Assembly (NCBI RefSeq): GCF_001999245.1
Contig: NZ_CP019630.1
Location: 3,811,001 to 3,875,000 of the forward strand
Length of the DNA stretch: 64,000 nucleotides
Direction: 5' to 3'
Source of the DNA: Roseibium algicola
Lineage (GTDB): Bacteria; Pseudomonadota; Alphaproteobacteria; Rhizobiales; Stappiaceae
Shown here: positions 54,471 to 63,554 of the stretch, one piece after another
How the letters are laid out: the number at the start of each line of letters is the position of its first letter
How positions within the stretch are numbered: position 1 is the stretch's first letter
Notes under the pieces: generated by a model
The model's input: the letters and a program-made list of their open reading frames with translations, nothing else
What the model was told of the DNA's origin: nothing
Database searches by the model: none
Program-made: the position numbers and the translations under genes

Positions 54471-54485
54471 GGTATGAGATATAAC
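54471..54485. promoter_or_regulatory. MarR-type operator candidate upstream of the catabolic operon
   Basis: GGTATGAGATATAAC, 33 bp before the dehydrogenase start and similar to the site at 51335-51349. It probably binds the MarR regulator encoded within this operon. Confidence 0.55.
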
Positions 54486-54518
54486 AATGATGACTAAAAC
54501 CAATTCAGAGGCTGTGCC

Positions 54519-55283
54519 ATGCTGATATCCGCACAAGCGGCTTTCGTGACAGGTGGCGGCAGTGGCCTCGGGGCCGCGACGGCCCGTCATTTTGCGAGCC
54601 AGGGCGCGAAAGTTGCGATCCTTGATTTTGATATCGACCGGGCCCGCACTGTGGCGGAAGAAATCGGCGGCTTCGCCGTTCAGGCCGACGTCAGCGACGA
54701 GGCAGCCGTAGGGACTGCACTGGACGAAGCGATCGGGTTGCTCGGTGAAACGCCGCGCGTTGTCGTCAATTGCGCCGGCGTCGGCTTTGCCGCGCGCATC
54801 GTCGGTAGGGAAGGCAAGCTCTCCTTCGATACGTTTGAAAAGACGCTGAAGGTCAATCTCTTCGGCACGTTCAATGTCATGAGCCATGCCGCAAGACGCC
54901 TCATGGACGTGGAGCCGCTGGAAAACGGCGAGCGTGGCGTGATCGTCAATACGGCATCGGTCGCCTTCGAGGACGGCCAGCTGGGCCAGGCTGCCTATTC
55001 GGCATCCAAGGGCGGCATTGCCGCCATGTGCCTGCCGGCAGCGCGGGAGTTTGCCCAGCACGGCATCCGCGTGATGGCCATTGCGCCTGGCCTGTTCAGA
55101 ACGCCGATGATGGAAGGCCTGCCGGAAGAGGTCTCAGCCAAGATCACGGCCAACATTCCGTTCCCGCCACGTCTTGGCGAGCCGGAGGAATTCGCCCTGC
55201 TTGCCGGGCACATCGTGACCAACCCGTTCCTGAACGGCACGACCATCCGCCTGGATGGCGCCGTGCGTCTGCCGCCGCGCTGA
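54519..55283 (+). CDS. SDR-family 3-hydroxyacyl-CoA dehydrogenase
   Basis: Short-chain dehydrogenase of 254 residues, HSD17B10-like. It has TGGGSGLGAATARHF, NCAGVGFAARIVG, the active-site YSASKGG (Tyr160, Lys164) and APGLFRTPMMEGLP. In hydroxycinnamate beta-oxidation it would oxidise the beta-hydroxyacyl-CoA formed by the hydratase. A hydroxyphenyl-hydroxypropionyl-CoA dehydrogenase in the comparable Agrobacterium pathway supports this. It starts the catabolic operon. Confidence 0.85.
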   Translation: MLISAQAAFVTGGGSGLGAATARHFASQGAKVAILDFDIDRARTVAEEIGGFAVQADVSDEAAVGTALDEAIGLLGETPRVVVNCAGVGFAARIVGREGKLSFDTFEKTLKVNLFGTFNVMSHAARRLMDVEPLENGERGVIVNTASVAFEDGQLGQAAYSASKGGIAAMCLPAAREFAQHGIRVMAIAPGLFRTPMMEGLPEEVSAKITANIPFPPRLGEPEEFALLAGHIVTNPFLNGTTIRLDGAVRLPPR

Positions 55284-55293
55284 GGAGACACCG

Positions 55294-56061
55294 ATGACAG
55301 AACCGATCCTGAAAATTGAGATTTCCGACAGCGTCGCGACCCTGACCATGAACCGTCCGGACAAGCGCAATGCCATGTGCGACGAGCTGCTTGGGGCCAT
55401 TGACGGCTTTTTCCTGTCTCCGCCCGCCGAGGTGAAGGCGGTGGTCATCACCGGCACGGCCGGGCATTTCTGCTCCGGCCTTGATCTGTCCGAGCATGTG
55501 GCGCGCGACGCGGAAGGAACCATGCGCCATTCGCGCGGCTGGCACCAGGTGATGGACCGGATCCAGTTCGGCGGATTGCCGGTGGTATCCGCCATGTTCG
55601 GCGCCGTCATCGGCGGCGGTCTGGAACTGGCCAGTGCCACCCACGTGCGTGTTGCCGAAACCTCTGCGTTCTTCCAGCTGCCGGAAGGCCGCAGGGGCAT
55701 CTTCGTCGGTGGTGGCGCTTCCGTGCGCGTGGGCCGCATTCTGGGCGCGGACCGGATGACCGAGATGATGCTGACCGGCCGCAAGTACAACGCGGATGAA
55801 GGCCTGGCTCTGGGCCTTGCTCATTACACCGTCGGCGAGGGAGAGGCACTGGCCAAGGCACAGGACCTGGCAGGCCGGATCGCTTCCAACGCGCCGCTGT
55901 CCAACTACATCATGATCCAGGCGCTGGCGCGCATTGCGGACATGTCAAAGACGGACGGTCTCTTTACCGAGAGCCTGTGCGCCGCGATTACACAGACCAG
56001 TCCGGACGCGCTGGAAGGCCTTGCCGCCTTCCTGGAAAAGCGCAATCCGACCTTCAGGTGA
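55294..56061 (+). CDS. Crotonase-family hydratase (hydroxycinnamoyl-CoA hydratase)
   Basis: Enoyl-CoA hydratase/isomerase family protein of 255 residues. Oxyanion-hole regions HFCSGLDLSEHV and GAVIGGGLELASATHVRV are visible, as is PEGRRGIFVGGGASVRV with the position of the second catalytic glutamate. It would hydrate feruloyl- or coumaroyl-CoA. Whether it also cleaves to the aldehyde is not decided by sequence; the adjacent dehydrogenase argues for hydration only. The ATG at 55294 follows GAGGAG. Confidence 0.86.
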   Translation: MTEPILKIEISDSVATLTMNRPDKRNAMCDELLGAIDGFFLSPPAEVKAVVITGTAGHFCSGLDLSEHVARDAEGTMRHSRGWHQVMDRIQFGGLPVVSAMFGAVIGGGLELASATHVRVAETSAFFQLPEGRRGIFVGGGASVRVGRILGADRMTEMMLTGRKYNADEGLALGLAHYTVGEGEALAKAQDLAGRIASNAPLSNYIMIQALARIADMSKTDGLFTESLCAAITQTSPDALEGLAAFLEKRNPTFR

Positions 56062-56065
56062 TCTC

Positions 56066-56551
56066 ATGAGGAAAACCGCGATGGAACCGGAGACCGAGAC
56101 CGGAATTGTAAACGTCAGCGACAGGACTCTGCGCGCGCTCTACGGCTATCAGATGAAGCGGACGTTCAACGTCATTCAGTCGGACCTGAGCCGCACCCTG
56201 AAGCCGTTCGACCTGCGCATGCTGACCTATACCGCCCTTGTGCTGATCGTCGACAACCCGGGCCTGCGACAGTCCCAACTGGCCGAGGCCATGGATATCG
56301 AACGGCCCAACCTGGTCGTGATTGTCGACGAACTGGAGCGGCGTGACCTGATCGTCCGGGACCGGTTGCCGAGTGACCGCAGGGCCTATGCGTTGAAGGC
56401 GACACTGGCAGGTCGCCGGCTGTGTGAAAAGGCAATCGCCGCGGTCATGGAGCACGAGAAGATGCTGCTCAACGGTATCAGCAAGGACGCGTTGAATGTC
56501 GCCACCAAGGTGATGCAACTGATTGAAAGCAACCGCCAACGGGAAGACTGA
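56066..56551 (+). CDS. MarR-family regulator of hydroxycinnamate catabolism
   Basis: Winged-helix MarR protein of 161 residues: QSQLAEAMDIERPNLVVIVDELERRDLIVRDRLPSDRRAYALKAT is the helix-turn-helix and wing region (described in parts). AGGTGATC, a strong Shine-Dalgarno match, lies five bases before the ATG at 56066; an ATG at 56081 is the alternative. It sits within the operon it probably represses. CouR and HcaR of other alphaproteobacteria are MarR proteins that release DNA on binding hydroxycinnamoyl-CoA. Confidence 0.85.
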   Translation: MRKTAMEPETETGIVNVSDRTLRALYGYQMKRTFNVIQSDLSRTLKPFDLRMLTYTALVLIVDNPGLRQSQLAEAMDIERPNLVVIVDELERRDLIVRDRLPSDRRAYALKATLAGRRLCEKAIAAVMEHEKMLLNGISKDALNVATKVMQLIESNRQRED

Positions 56552-56576
56552 CATGAGGTTTCGGGAGGAGACGATC

Positions 56577-58391
56577 ATGAAGCGCACCACGGAATTTCTG
56601 CGCCACTCGGTCGAGCGGGAAGACCGTCCGGATGGCAGCATTCTGCTGCGGTCCACCTATCCGCTGAGCCCGGTGGTCGAGCGGACGGGAGACTGGCTGC
56701 ACCAATGGGCGGGGGAAGCTCCGGACAGGGTGTTTCTGGCTGAACGCAGCGGTGCCGGCTGGCGCGAGGAAAGCTATGCGGACATCCTGGAAAAGGTTCG
56801 GGCGATCGGTGCTGCGCTCCTGGCAAGAGGCATGGGTGGAAATACGCCGATCCTGATCATGTCCGGCAACGGCGTCGATCACGGCATTCTTGCGCTTGCT
56901 GCCCAGTATGTCGGAGTGCCGGTGGTGCCGGTGGCCGAGCAGTATTCGCTCATTCACGGTGCCCATGGCCGCCTGCGCGAGGCGATCAACCTCATCAAGC
57001 CGAAAATGGCCTATGTGGTCGATGCCGACCAATACGGCGAAGCGTTGAACCTTGAAGATCTTGCGTCGGTCGAGATTGTCGCCAGCCGCCCGGGGTGTCG
57101 GAACGTTACCGCCTTCGCCGACCTTCTGAAGGGAGACGGCAGCGTCGACGTCGACAGTGCTTTCGCGGCGGTCACGCCGGATACGGTCGGCAAGATCCTG
57201 ATGACCTCCGGCTCGACCTCCAGCCCGAAGGGCGTTCTGACCACCCACCGGATGATGTGCGTGAATCAGGCCCAACTTGCCGACTCCATGCCGTTCCTGC
57301 GTAAGCGTCCGCCGGTGATCGTCGACTGGTTGCCCTGGAACCACGTCTTCGGCGGCTCGCATAATTTCAACATGATGCTGGCCAACGGTGGAAGTCTCTA
57401 CATTGACGACGGCAAGCCGGTGAAGGGCCTGTTCGAGCGGACGGTGGAGAACCTGTCGTTGAAGACCGGTACGCTGGTGTTCAACGTACCGCTTGGCTTC
57501 GGCATGCTGCTGAAGGCACTGGAAGCGGACGCGGATCTGCGTCAGCGCTTCTTCGAGGATCTGGACCTGATCTTCTATGCAGGGGCCTCCCTGCCGCAGG
57601 AGGTCTGGTCCGGATTTGAGCGCATGGCGATGGAGGTCAAGGGCGAGGTGCCCTTGATGACGTCTTCCTGGGGACTGACCGAAACAGCGCCCTCGGCCCT
57701 GATGCAGCAGGAACCTGCACCCCACTCCGGCATTGTCGGTGTTCCGGTGAGCGGCGTCACCGTCAAGCTTTTACCCGATGCGGACATGCGCTGCGAAGTC
57801 CGCGTGAAGGGCCCCAACGTGATGCCCGGCTATCTCAACGATCCTGAAAAGACCGCTGCGGCCTTCGATGAAGAAGGGTTCTTCATCACCGGGGATGCGA
57901 TGCTGTTTCTTGATCCGGCGGACGCAAACAAGGGCATGCGCTTTGACGGCCGGATATCGGAAGACTTCAAGCTGCAGTCCGGCACCTGGGTGCGGGCGGC
58001 GCAGCTGAAGCTGGACATGCTGTCCCGTCTCGCACCGCTTGCCGCAGACCTGATCATCACCGGCGCCGATCGGAACCAGATCGGGGTGATGATCTTCCCG
58101 AATGTCGCGGAGCTGACCCGGGAAGGCTTTGACCTCAACGATGATGACGGTGCTTTCCGCTGCAAGCTGCTGCAGGGCGAAATCCACCGCCGGCTTTCGG
58201 CGCGCGCCCGCGAGATCAGCGGCAGCTCGACACTGGTGTCCCGCGCCATCGTGCTGTCTCAGCCGGCTTCCATGCCCGAAGGCGAGATGACCGCCAAGGG
58301 CAATCTGAACATCCGAAAGGTTCTGGCGCGCCGCGAGGCCCTGCTGGAACGGCTTTACACCGACGATGACCCTGCTGTGGTCACACTCTGA
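56577..58391 (+). CDS. fcs: Feruloyl-CoA/4-coumaroyl-CoA synthetase
   Basis: Adenylate-forming acyl-CoA ligase of 604 residues that activates hydroxycinnamic acids with ATP and CoA. It has the AMP motif MTSGSTSSPKGVLTTHRMM near residue 205, SWGLTETAPSALMQQ and the FITGDAMLF/KLQSG segment. The long form and the early PLSPVVERTGDWLHQWA are typical of feruloyl-CoA synthases. An ATG at 56553 is in frame, but 56577 follows GGGAGGAG at ideal spacing. It is the first enzyme of the pathway and follows the MarR gene after 25 bp. Confidence 0.9.
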   Translation: MKRTTEFLRHSVEREDRPDGSILLRSTYPLSPVVERTGDWLHQWAGEAPDRVFLAERSGAGWREESYADILEKVRAIGAALLARGMGGNTPILIMSGNGVDHGILALAAQYVGVPVVPVAEQYSLIHGAHGRLREAINLIKPKMAYVVDADQYGEALNLEDLASVEIVASRPGCRNVTAFADLLKGDGSVDVDSAFAAVTPDTVGKILMTSGSTSSPKGVLTTHRMMCVNQAQLADSMPFLRKRPPVIVDWLPWNHVFGGSHNFNMMLANGGSLYIDDGKPVKGLFERTVENLSLKTGTLVFNVPLGFGMLLKALEADADLRQRFFEDLDLIFYAGASLPQEVWSGFERMAMEVKGEVPLMTSSWGLTETAPSALMQQEPAPHSGIVGVPVSGVTVKLLPDADMRCEVRVKGPNVMPGYLNDPEKTAAAFDEEGFFITGDAMLFLDPADANKGMRFDGRISEDFKLQSGTWVRAAQLKLDMLSRLAPLAADLIITGADRNQIGVMIFPNVAELTREGFDLNDDDGAFRCKLLQGEIHRRLSARAREISGSSTLVSRAIVLSQPASMPEGEMTAKGNLNIRKVLARREALLERLYTDDDPAVVTL

Positions 58392-58407
58392 TTGAGGAGC
58401 GCTTGAA

Positions 58408-59280
58408 ATGGTCGATATCACCAAGGTTCGCGCCATCGACATCCACACTCACGCCGAAGAGCCCTGCGGTTGTCATTCCGACGATGGCTATGACGACTTG
58501 CAGGCGACGATGGCGAAATACTTCCGCGCGCCCTGGAGCCATCCGCCGACCGTACCGGAAACGGCAGCCCATTACCGGGAACAGAACATTGCGGCGGTAA
58601 TCTTTCCGGTCGATGCCGAGCGCGAGACCGGCTACCGCCGTTACAAGAACGAAGAAGTGGCAGAACTTGCCGCCGAAAACGACGATGTGCTGATCCCCTT
58701 CGCCTCCATCGATCCGCACAAGGGCAAGATGGGTGCGCGCGAGGCGCGGCGCCTGATGAGGGATTTCGGCATCAAGGGTTTCAAGTTCCACCCGACGATG
58801 CAGGGTTTTTACCCCAACGACCGCATGGCCTACGAACTCTATGAAGCCATTGCGGAAGAAGGCTCCATTGCGCTGTTCCACACCGGCCAGACGGGCGTCG
58901 GCAGCGGCATGCGCGGCGGCAACGGCATGCGGCTGAAGTACTCCAACCCGATGTATATGGACGATGTCGCGGTCGATTTTCCCGACATGAAGATCATCCT
59001 CGCGCATCCTTCCTTCCCCTGGCAGGAGGAAGCCCTGGCGGTCGCCCAGCACAAGCCGAATGTCTATATCGACCTCTCAGGTTGGTCGCCGAAGTATTTC
59101 CCGGAAATCCTGGTGAAATACTGCAATTCGATCCTGAAGAAGAAGGTGCTGTTCGGCTCCGACTGGCCGATGATCACGCCGGAGCGCTGGCTGGCGGATT
59201 TCGAGAAGATCGCCATCAAGGACGAGTTGCGGCCGGACATCATCAAGGGCAATGCGGCAAGGCTGCTGGGGCTGGCATGA
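58408..59280 (+). CDS. Amidohydrolase-family protein (beta-ketoacyl-CoA hydrolase candidate)
   Basis: Metal-dependent TIM-barrel hydrolase of 290 residues of the amidohydrolase-2 type. The metal ligands HTH (13 and 15) and later FKFHP, LFHTG, AHPSFPW and FGSDWP are all present. In the comparable Agrobacterium fabrum cluster a protein of this class is assigned to cleavage of the 4-hydroxyphenyl-beta-ketoacyl-CoA, giving the aromatic acid. That assignment is recalled, and its transfer here is inference. It follows the ligase after 16 bp. Confidence 0.82.
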   Translation: MVDITKVRAIDIHTHAEEPCGCHSDDGYDDLQATMAKYFRAPWSHPPTVPETAAHYREQNIAAVIFPVDAERETGYRRYKNEEVAELAAENDDVLIPFASIDPHKGKMGAREARRLMRDFGIKGFKFHPTMQGFYPNDRMAYELYEAIAEEGSIALFHTGQTGVGSGMRGGNGMRLKYSNPMYMDDVAVDFPDMKIILAHPSFPWQEEALAVAQHKPNVYIDLSGWSPKYFPEILVKYCNSILKKKVLFGSDWPMITPERWLADFEKIAIKDELRPDIIKGNAARLLGLA

Positions 59281-59732
59281 TCACTCCGCAGCTCTCCCAT
59301 TTCTGCGACCTTGAGGTCGAACTTGGCCCTGTCCGGGAACTAGGCCAGGGCAGGGCGGGTGCGCGGCGGATCATCCCGATTGTCGGTGGCCGGGTGACAG
59401 GTCAGGTGTCCGGAACGGTGCTGGACATGGGCGCTGACTGGCAGACGATCCTGGCAGACGGTTCGGCCGACATCGACACCCGCTACGCCTTCGAGACAGA
59501 CGACGGCGCGGTGATCGAGATCATCAACAAGGGTGTTCGCCATGGTCCGCCGGACGTGCTGCAAGCGCTTGCCCGCGGCGAGGATATCGACCCGACGCTC
59601 TATTACTTCCGCACGGCGGCGAGGCTGGAGACCGGAGACCCGCGTTATGACTGGGTCAACAATACTCTCTTCGTCGGCACCGGCCGGCGACTTGCCTCCG
59701 CCGTGCTGGTGTCCTTGTTTCGGGTGGGGTGA
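59277..59732 (+). CDS. DUF3237-like protein
   Basis: Protein of 151 residues without signal peptide or membrane segment. It has a lipocalin-like beta pattern with the conserved RRIIPIVGGRVTGQVSGTVL and ADIDTRYAFETDDGAVIEI, which I recognise as DUF3237. The start overlaps the amidohydrolase stop (ATGA); the longer frame from 59082 is only overlap. It ends the operon and may act on the same CoA intermediate. Function unknown. Confidence 0.8.
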   Translation: MITPQLSHFCDLEVELGPVRELGQGRAGARRIIPIVGGRVTGQVSGTVLDMGADWQTILADGSADIDTRYAFETDDGAVIEIINKGVRHGPPDVLQALARGEDIDPTLYYFRTAARLETGDPRYDWVNNTLFVGTGRRLASAVLVSLFRVG

Positions 59733-59801
59733 GGACAGGAGCGAAGTTGTGATGTCCGGGCTCTCGAAACATTCCGAAACAAAGTCCTCGATAACCGATC
59801 T

Positions 59802-59907
59802 CCTCATCCTGAGGAGGACCTTCGGGTCCGTCTCGAAGGATGGGCCGCTTGCGCTGGAGTTTGCCGCCCATCCTTCGAGACGGGCTGGCGCCCTCCTCAG
59901 GATGAGG
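59802..59907. repeat. Dispersed palindromic repeat, copy 2
   Basis: A 106-bp element with the same 16-bp terminal arms as 20035-20142 and an inner CGTCTCGAAGGATGGGCCGCTTG core shared with copy 1. Here the inner arms (CGTCTCGAAGGATGGG / CCCATCCTTCGAGACG) match perfectly. It lies between the DUF3237-like gene and the acyl-CoA dehydrogenase gene. Confidence 0.88.
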
Positions 59908-59958
59908 GGGAATTTGCAGCAACTGCTGTATCGCCGTTCCTTTGAAAGCCCGTAACCG

Positions 59959-61533
59959 ATGAAACCCTTCACCGCACCGCTTGACGATATCCTGTTCTGC
60001 CTGACCCATGTTGCCGGGGCAGCCGATCTGCCGGACTTCGATGCGGATCTTGCCGCCGAGATCGGCGGTCATTTTGCTGCCTTTGCAGAAGAGCAGTTGG
60101 CCCCGTTGAACGAACCGGGCGACAGCCAGGGTTGCCGGCTGGTGGAGGGGCGGGTGCGCATGCCGGACGGGTTCCGCGAAGCCTATGCCGCTTATGCGGA
60201 GCAGGGCTGGCCGGGATTGACGATCCCGGAACAGCTTGGCGGACAGGGGCTTGATGCCGGCGTACTTGCGATCACCTCGGAAATCTTCACCGGCGCCAAC
60301 CACAGTCTGCAGATGGTGACGAGCCTTGCCGCGGGTGCCGCCCGCACCCTGCTGGCCTTTGGCACGGAAGATCAGCAGGCGCGCGTGATCCCGCAATTTG
60401 CCTCCGGCGAGGCCCTTGCCACCATGTGCCTGACCGAACCGGACGCGGGGTCCGATCTTTCCCGCATCCGTTGCCGGGCGGTGCAGGCTGGTGATGGCTG
60501 GTCAATCAGCGGCGAGAAGATCTTCATCTCCGGCGGCGATCAGGACATGAGCGAGAAGATCCATCATCTGGTGCTGGCCCGCACGTCAGACGATGGCGTG
60601 AAGGGCCTGTCGCTGTTTCTGTGCCCGTGCACCCGCGCGGACGGCAGCCGCAACGCGGTGACCGTGACACGCATCGAGGAAAAGATGGGTCTGCATGCTT
60701 CGCCCACCTGCCAGCTTGCTTTCGACGGCGCCGTCGCCGAACTGGTTGGCCGGGAAGGCGAAGGCCTGAAGGCGATGTTCACGATGATGAACCATGCCCG
60801 CGTGGATGTGGCCTTGCAGGGTGTTGCCCATGCCGCCCGCGCTGCGGATATCGCCAGCACCTATGCGGCGGAACGCAAGCAGGGCCGGGATGCCGCGGGC
60901 AAGCCGGTGACGCTGGATGGTCATGCCGACGTACGTCGCATGCTGGACGAGATCGATGCCCTTGCCCTTGGCGGACGAGCAATCGCGCACCTTGCGCTCG
61001 TCACGGTCGAAACAGGCGAGAACGGGGCGCTAGCGGAATTCCTGACACCGATCGCCAAGGCTTACTGCACGCAAGCCGGCATGCAGGCAACGGAGCTTGG
61101 CATGCAGGTGCTCGGCGGGTACGGCTATCTGAAGGAATACGTCCTGGAACAGTGCTACCGGGATGTGCGGATTACCGCGATTTATGAAGGTGCCAACGCC
61201 ATTCATGAAAGAGCACTGGTCACGCGTCTGTTGCCGGGCAAGGAAAGCGAGGCATTCGAGAAATTCCTGCGGGCCGAATGTCTGCGGAACGACAAGATTT
61301 ACCCGCAACTGGGCGAGGTTGTCGCCAACTGGTGCCGGGTTAGGGATCGGGTGTTGCAGAGCGAGGACCCGACAGCCCTTGCCCATGACTTCATGAACCT
61401 GACGAGCAAGACCCTGTTGAAGGTCCTGTGGGCACGCATGGCGGAAAAGGCTGACCTCCATCCGGACCCTGAGCGGATCAGGCGGCTTGCAGGGAAAGTG
61501 CTTGAAAGGCCGGAACTGGCGCTGAGCGCCTGA
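59959..61533 (+). CDS. Acyl-CoA dehydrogenase
   Basis: FAD enzyme of 524 residues, longer than the usual 380. It has MCLTEPDAGSDLSRIRCRA (FAD/substrate loop), MGLHASPTCQLAFDGA, GGYGYLKEYVLEQCYRDVRI and the catalytic glutamate in IYEGANAIHERAL. The extra C-terminal region resembles the AidB/3-methylmercaptopropionyl-CoA dehydrogenase group. Downstream of the hydroxycinnamate operon across a palindromic repeat, it could desaturate dihydro-hydroxycinnamoyl-CoA. This link is by position only. Confidence 0.87.
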   Translation: MKPFTAPLDDILFCLTHVAGAADLPDFDADLAAEIGGHFAAFAEEQLAPLNEPGDSQGCRLVEGRVRMPDGFREAYAAYAEQGWPGLTIPEQLGGQGLDAGVLAITSEIFTGANHSLQMVTSLAAGAARTLLAFGTEDQQARVIPQFASGEALATMCLTEPDAGSDLSRIRCRAVQAGDGWSISGEKIFISGGDQDMSEKIHHLVLARTSDDGVKGLSLFLCPCTRADGSRNAVTVTRIEEKMGLHASPTCQLAFDGAVAELVGREGEGLKAMFTMMNHARVDVALQGVAHAARAADIASTYAAERKQGRDAAGKPVTLDGHADVRRMLDEIDALALGGRAIAHLALVTVETGENGALAEFLTPIAKAYCTQAGMQATELGMQVLGGYGYLKEYVLEQCYRDVRITAIYEGANAIHERALVTRLLPGKESEAFEKFLRAECLRNDKIYPQLGEVVANWCRVRDRVLQSEDPTALAHDFMNLTSKTLLKVLWARMAEKADLHPDPERIRRLAGKVLERPELALSA

Positions 61534-61725
61534 GCCTAAACTGTAGCGAAATTCTTTTCCCCAAGGGACAACGGACACGAACCCCTTGGGCAGCAATATC
61601 TCGCGAAAAGGCCGGGGATGAGGTTCTCTCTCGTTCTGCTTTTGCACGCCGGTCTGTTCCCGAAACCTTTTCAATGTCCGCAGCTTCGCGCAAAGTAGCC
61701 CAAACCGATCACGCCGGGACGTTTC
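61534..61725. other. Intergenic region upstream of the LysR gene
   Basis: 192 bp without a gene. No confident operator or terminator was seen. Confidence 0.35.
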
Positions 61726-62634
61726 ATGCATCCGCTCAATCTCGATCAGCTGAGAGCCTTTCTGGCCGTTGTCCGCCATGGCGGCGTCAACAAGGCCGCG
61801 GGAAGTTTGAACCTGACGCAGCCGGCGGTGACGACGCGGATCAAGAGGCTTGAGGAAGCCCTGGGGACCGAGCTGTTTGAACGCTCGCCCGGCAGGCTGA
61901 AGCTGACCAAGCGCGGCGAGCTGCTGCAGACATTTGCCGAGCAGTTCGAGCGTCTGTCGGACAAGGTCGAGGAGACGGTGGTCTCCCGTGAGGGGATTGA
62001 CCGGCATCTGCGTATTGGAGCCTCGGAAACCATTGCACAGTGTTGGCTGCCGGATCTGGTTGCCGCTCTGCGGGCCGACTTTCCCAATCTGATCGTGGAA
62101 ATCAACGTCGATATCTCGGTGAACCTGCGCGCCGGTTTGCTCGACCGGGAAATCGATCTGGCCCTGTTGCTGGGGCCGATTTCGGAATATTCGGTCGACA
62201 ATATCGAGCTGCCCGGTTTCGACCTCGGCTGGTATGTGGCGGCGGACAGTCCGGCCAAGGGCGCGCAAGCCGAGGCGCTTTTGCGGGAAAAACCCGTAAT
62301 CACCTACGCCCGGCACACGCGGCCTTACCGCGAGCTGAAAACGCTGTTGTTCGAACGGGTTGCACCGGACGTGCAGATGTTCCCGTCATCGTCTCTGTCT
62401 GCCTGTTTCAGGCTGGTGGAAGCAGGGCTTGGGGTCGCCGCACTGCCGAGGGCGCTGGCACGGCCCTATGTCGAGGGAGGAAGCATCGTCGAGTTCGATC
62501 CGGGATGGGTACCGGATGCCCTGAGGTTTTCGGCGAGCTATCTCGGTGACCCGCGCAGCCACATCGTCGCGGCTGCTGCGAAGAAGGCGCTGGAGGTTGC
62601 GGTCGCTTACTCTGGCTATAAAAATCATTTATAA
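61726..62634 (+). CDS. LysR-family transcriptional regulator
   Basis: Regulator of 302 residues. The N-terminal helix-turn-helix (GGVNKAAGSLNLTQPAVTTRIKRLEEALG) is followed by a two-lobe effector domain (LRIGASETIAQCWLPDLVAAL; VEAGLGVAALPRALARPYV). It precedes the DUF1445 and TRAP genes on the same strand rather than divergently, unlike most LysR genes. It probably controls that transporter. Confidence 0.88.
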   Translation: MHPLNLDQLRAFLAVVRHGGVNKAAGSLNLTQPAVTTRIKRLEEALGTELFERSPGRLKLTKRGELLQTFAEQFERLSDKVEETVVSREGIDRHLRIGASETIAQCWLPDLVAALRADFPNLIVEINVDISVNLRAGLLDREIDLALLLGPISEYSVDNIELPGFDLGWYVAADSPAKGAQAEALLREKPVITYARHTRPYRELKTLLFERVAPDVQMFPSSSLSACFRLVEAGLGVAALPRALARPYVEGGSIVEFDPGWVPDALRFSASYLGDPRSHIVAAAAKKALEVAVAYSGYKNHL

Positions 62635-62707
62635 GATCTGCTAAAATCATTCAATTTGAGTTTATAACAGCAATGCGGGAGCCTTTCTCCAATGAAGGAG
62701 AGCCCCG

Positions 62708-63529
62708 GTGCTGCAATCTTATGAAACCCTTCGACAGGAAAACATCGAGACGCTTCGGGCGCAGATAAGGTCCGGCAGCTATCGCTCGCACACGGCGGGG
62801 CTCGGCAAGAACCTGCTTCAGGCAAATCTGGCGATCATTCCGGAAGCCTTTGCGCTGGATTTCATGCGCTTCTGCCAGCGCAATCCCAAACCCTGTCCGT
62901 TGATCGGTGCTTCGGACACGGGAAACCCCCTCCTGTTCACCCTGGGACACTGCCTGGATATTCGTACCGACGTCCCCGCCTACAACATCTATCGCGATGG
63001 CCGGCTGGAAGGCTCGGTAACGGACATAAGCGCCTTGTGGTCAGACGATCTCGTTGCCTTTGCGCTCGGCTGTTCCTTCACTTTCGAACATGCGCTGATC
63101 GAGGCGGGGATCGACCTCTGGCACATTTCAAACAATGTCACCGTGCCGATGTACCACTCTAACATGGAAACGACACCGGCCGGGCCATTCCGGGGAGCGA
63201 TGGTTGTTTCCATGCGGATGATCCCGGATGAGCGGGTGCGGGACGCGGTTGCCATTTCGGCCCGCTTTCCTCTGGCGCACGGGTCACCGGTCCATATCGG
63301 CGATCCGGCGGCCATCGGCATTTCCGATCTCGGCAATCCGGACTGGGGCGATGCGGTGCCGGTGGAGGCCGGTTTCACGCCCGTCTTCTGGGCTTGCGGA
63401 GTGACACCGCAAGCCATCATCCAGAACGCTGCCCTGCCGCTGCTGATTACCCATAAACCGGGACACATGCTGATCACGGACATCCCGGATGACGCTGAAA
63501 TTCCAATCATAACAAAAAAGACGCTGTAA
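62708..63529 (+). CDS. DUF1445 putative hydro-lyase (D-glutamate cyclase-like)
   Basis: Protein of 273 residues of the DUF1445/YcsI family. The family start YRSHTAGLGKNLLQANLAIIP is present, as are GCSFTFEHALIEAG and the GVTPQAIIQNAALPL end region. Some relatives convert D-glutamate to 5-oxoproline; others are simply named hydro-lyases. The start is GTG with GGAGAG upstream. It comes 73 bp after lysR and 25 bp before a TRAP binding protein, a common pairing for uptake of small hydroxy or amino acids. Confidence 0.85.
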   Translation: MLQSYETLRQENIETLRAQIRSGSYRSHTAGLGKNLLQANLAIIPEAFALDFMRFCQRNPKPCPLIGASDTGNPLLFTLGHCLDIRTDVPAYNIYRDGRLEGSVTDISALWSDDLVAFALGCSFTFEHALIEAGIDLWHISNNVTVPMYHSNMETTPAGPFRGAMVVSMRMIPDERVRDAVAISARFPLAHGSPVHIGDPAAIGISDLGNPDWGDAVPVEAGFTPVFWACGVTPQAIIQNAALPLLITHKPGHMLITDIPDDAEIPIITKKTL

Positions 63530-63554
63530 GCTCGAACCTTCACGGAGTGGACAC

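Noticed and set aside
59802..59907. Insertion-sequence remnant
   Set aside because: There is no transposase fragment or target duplication. The structure is a short, symmetrical palindromic repeat present twice.
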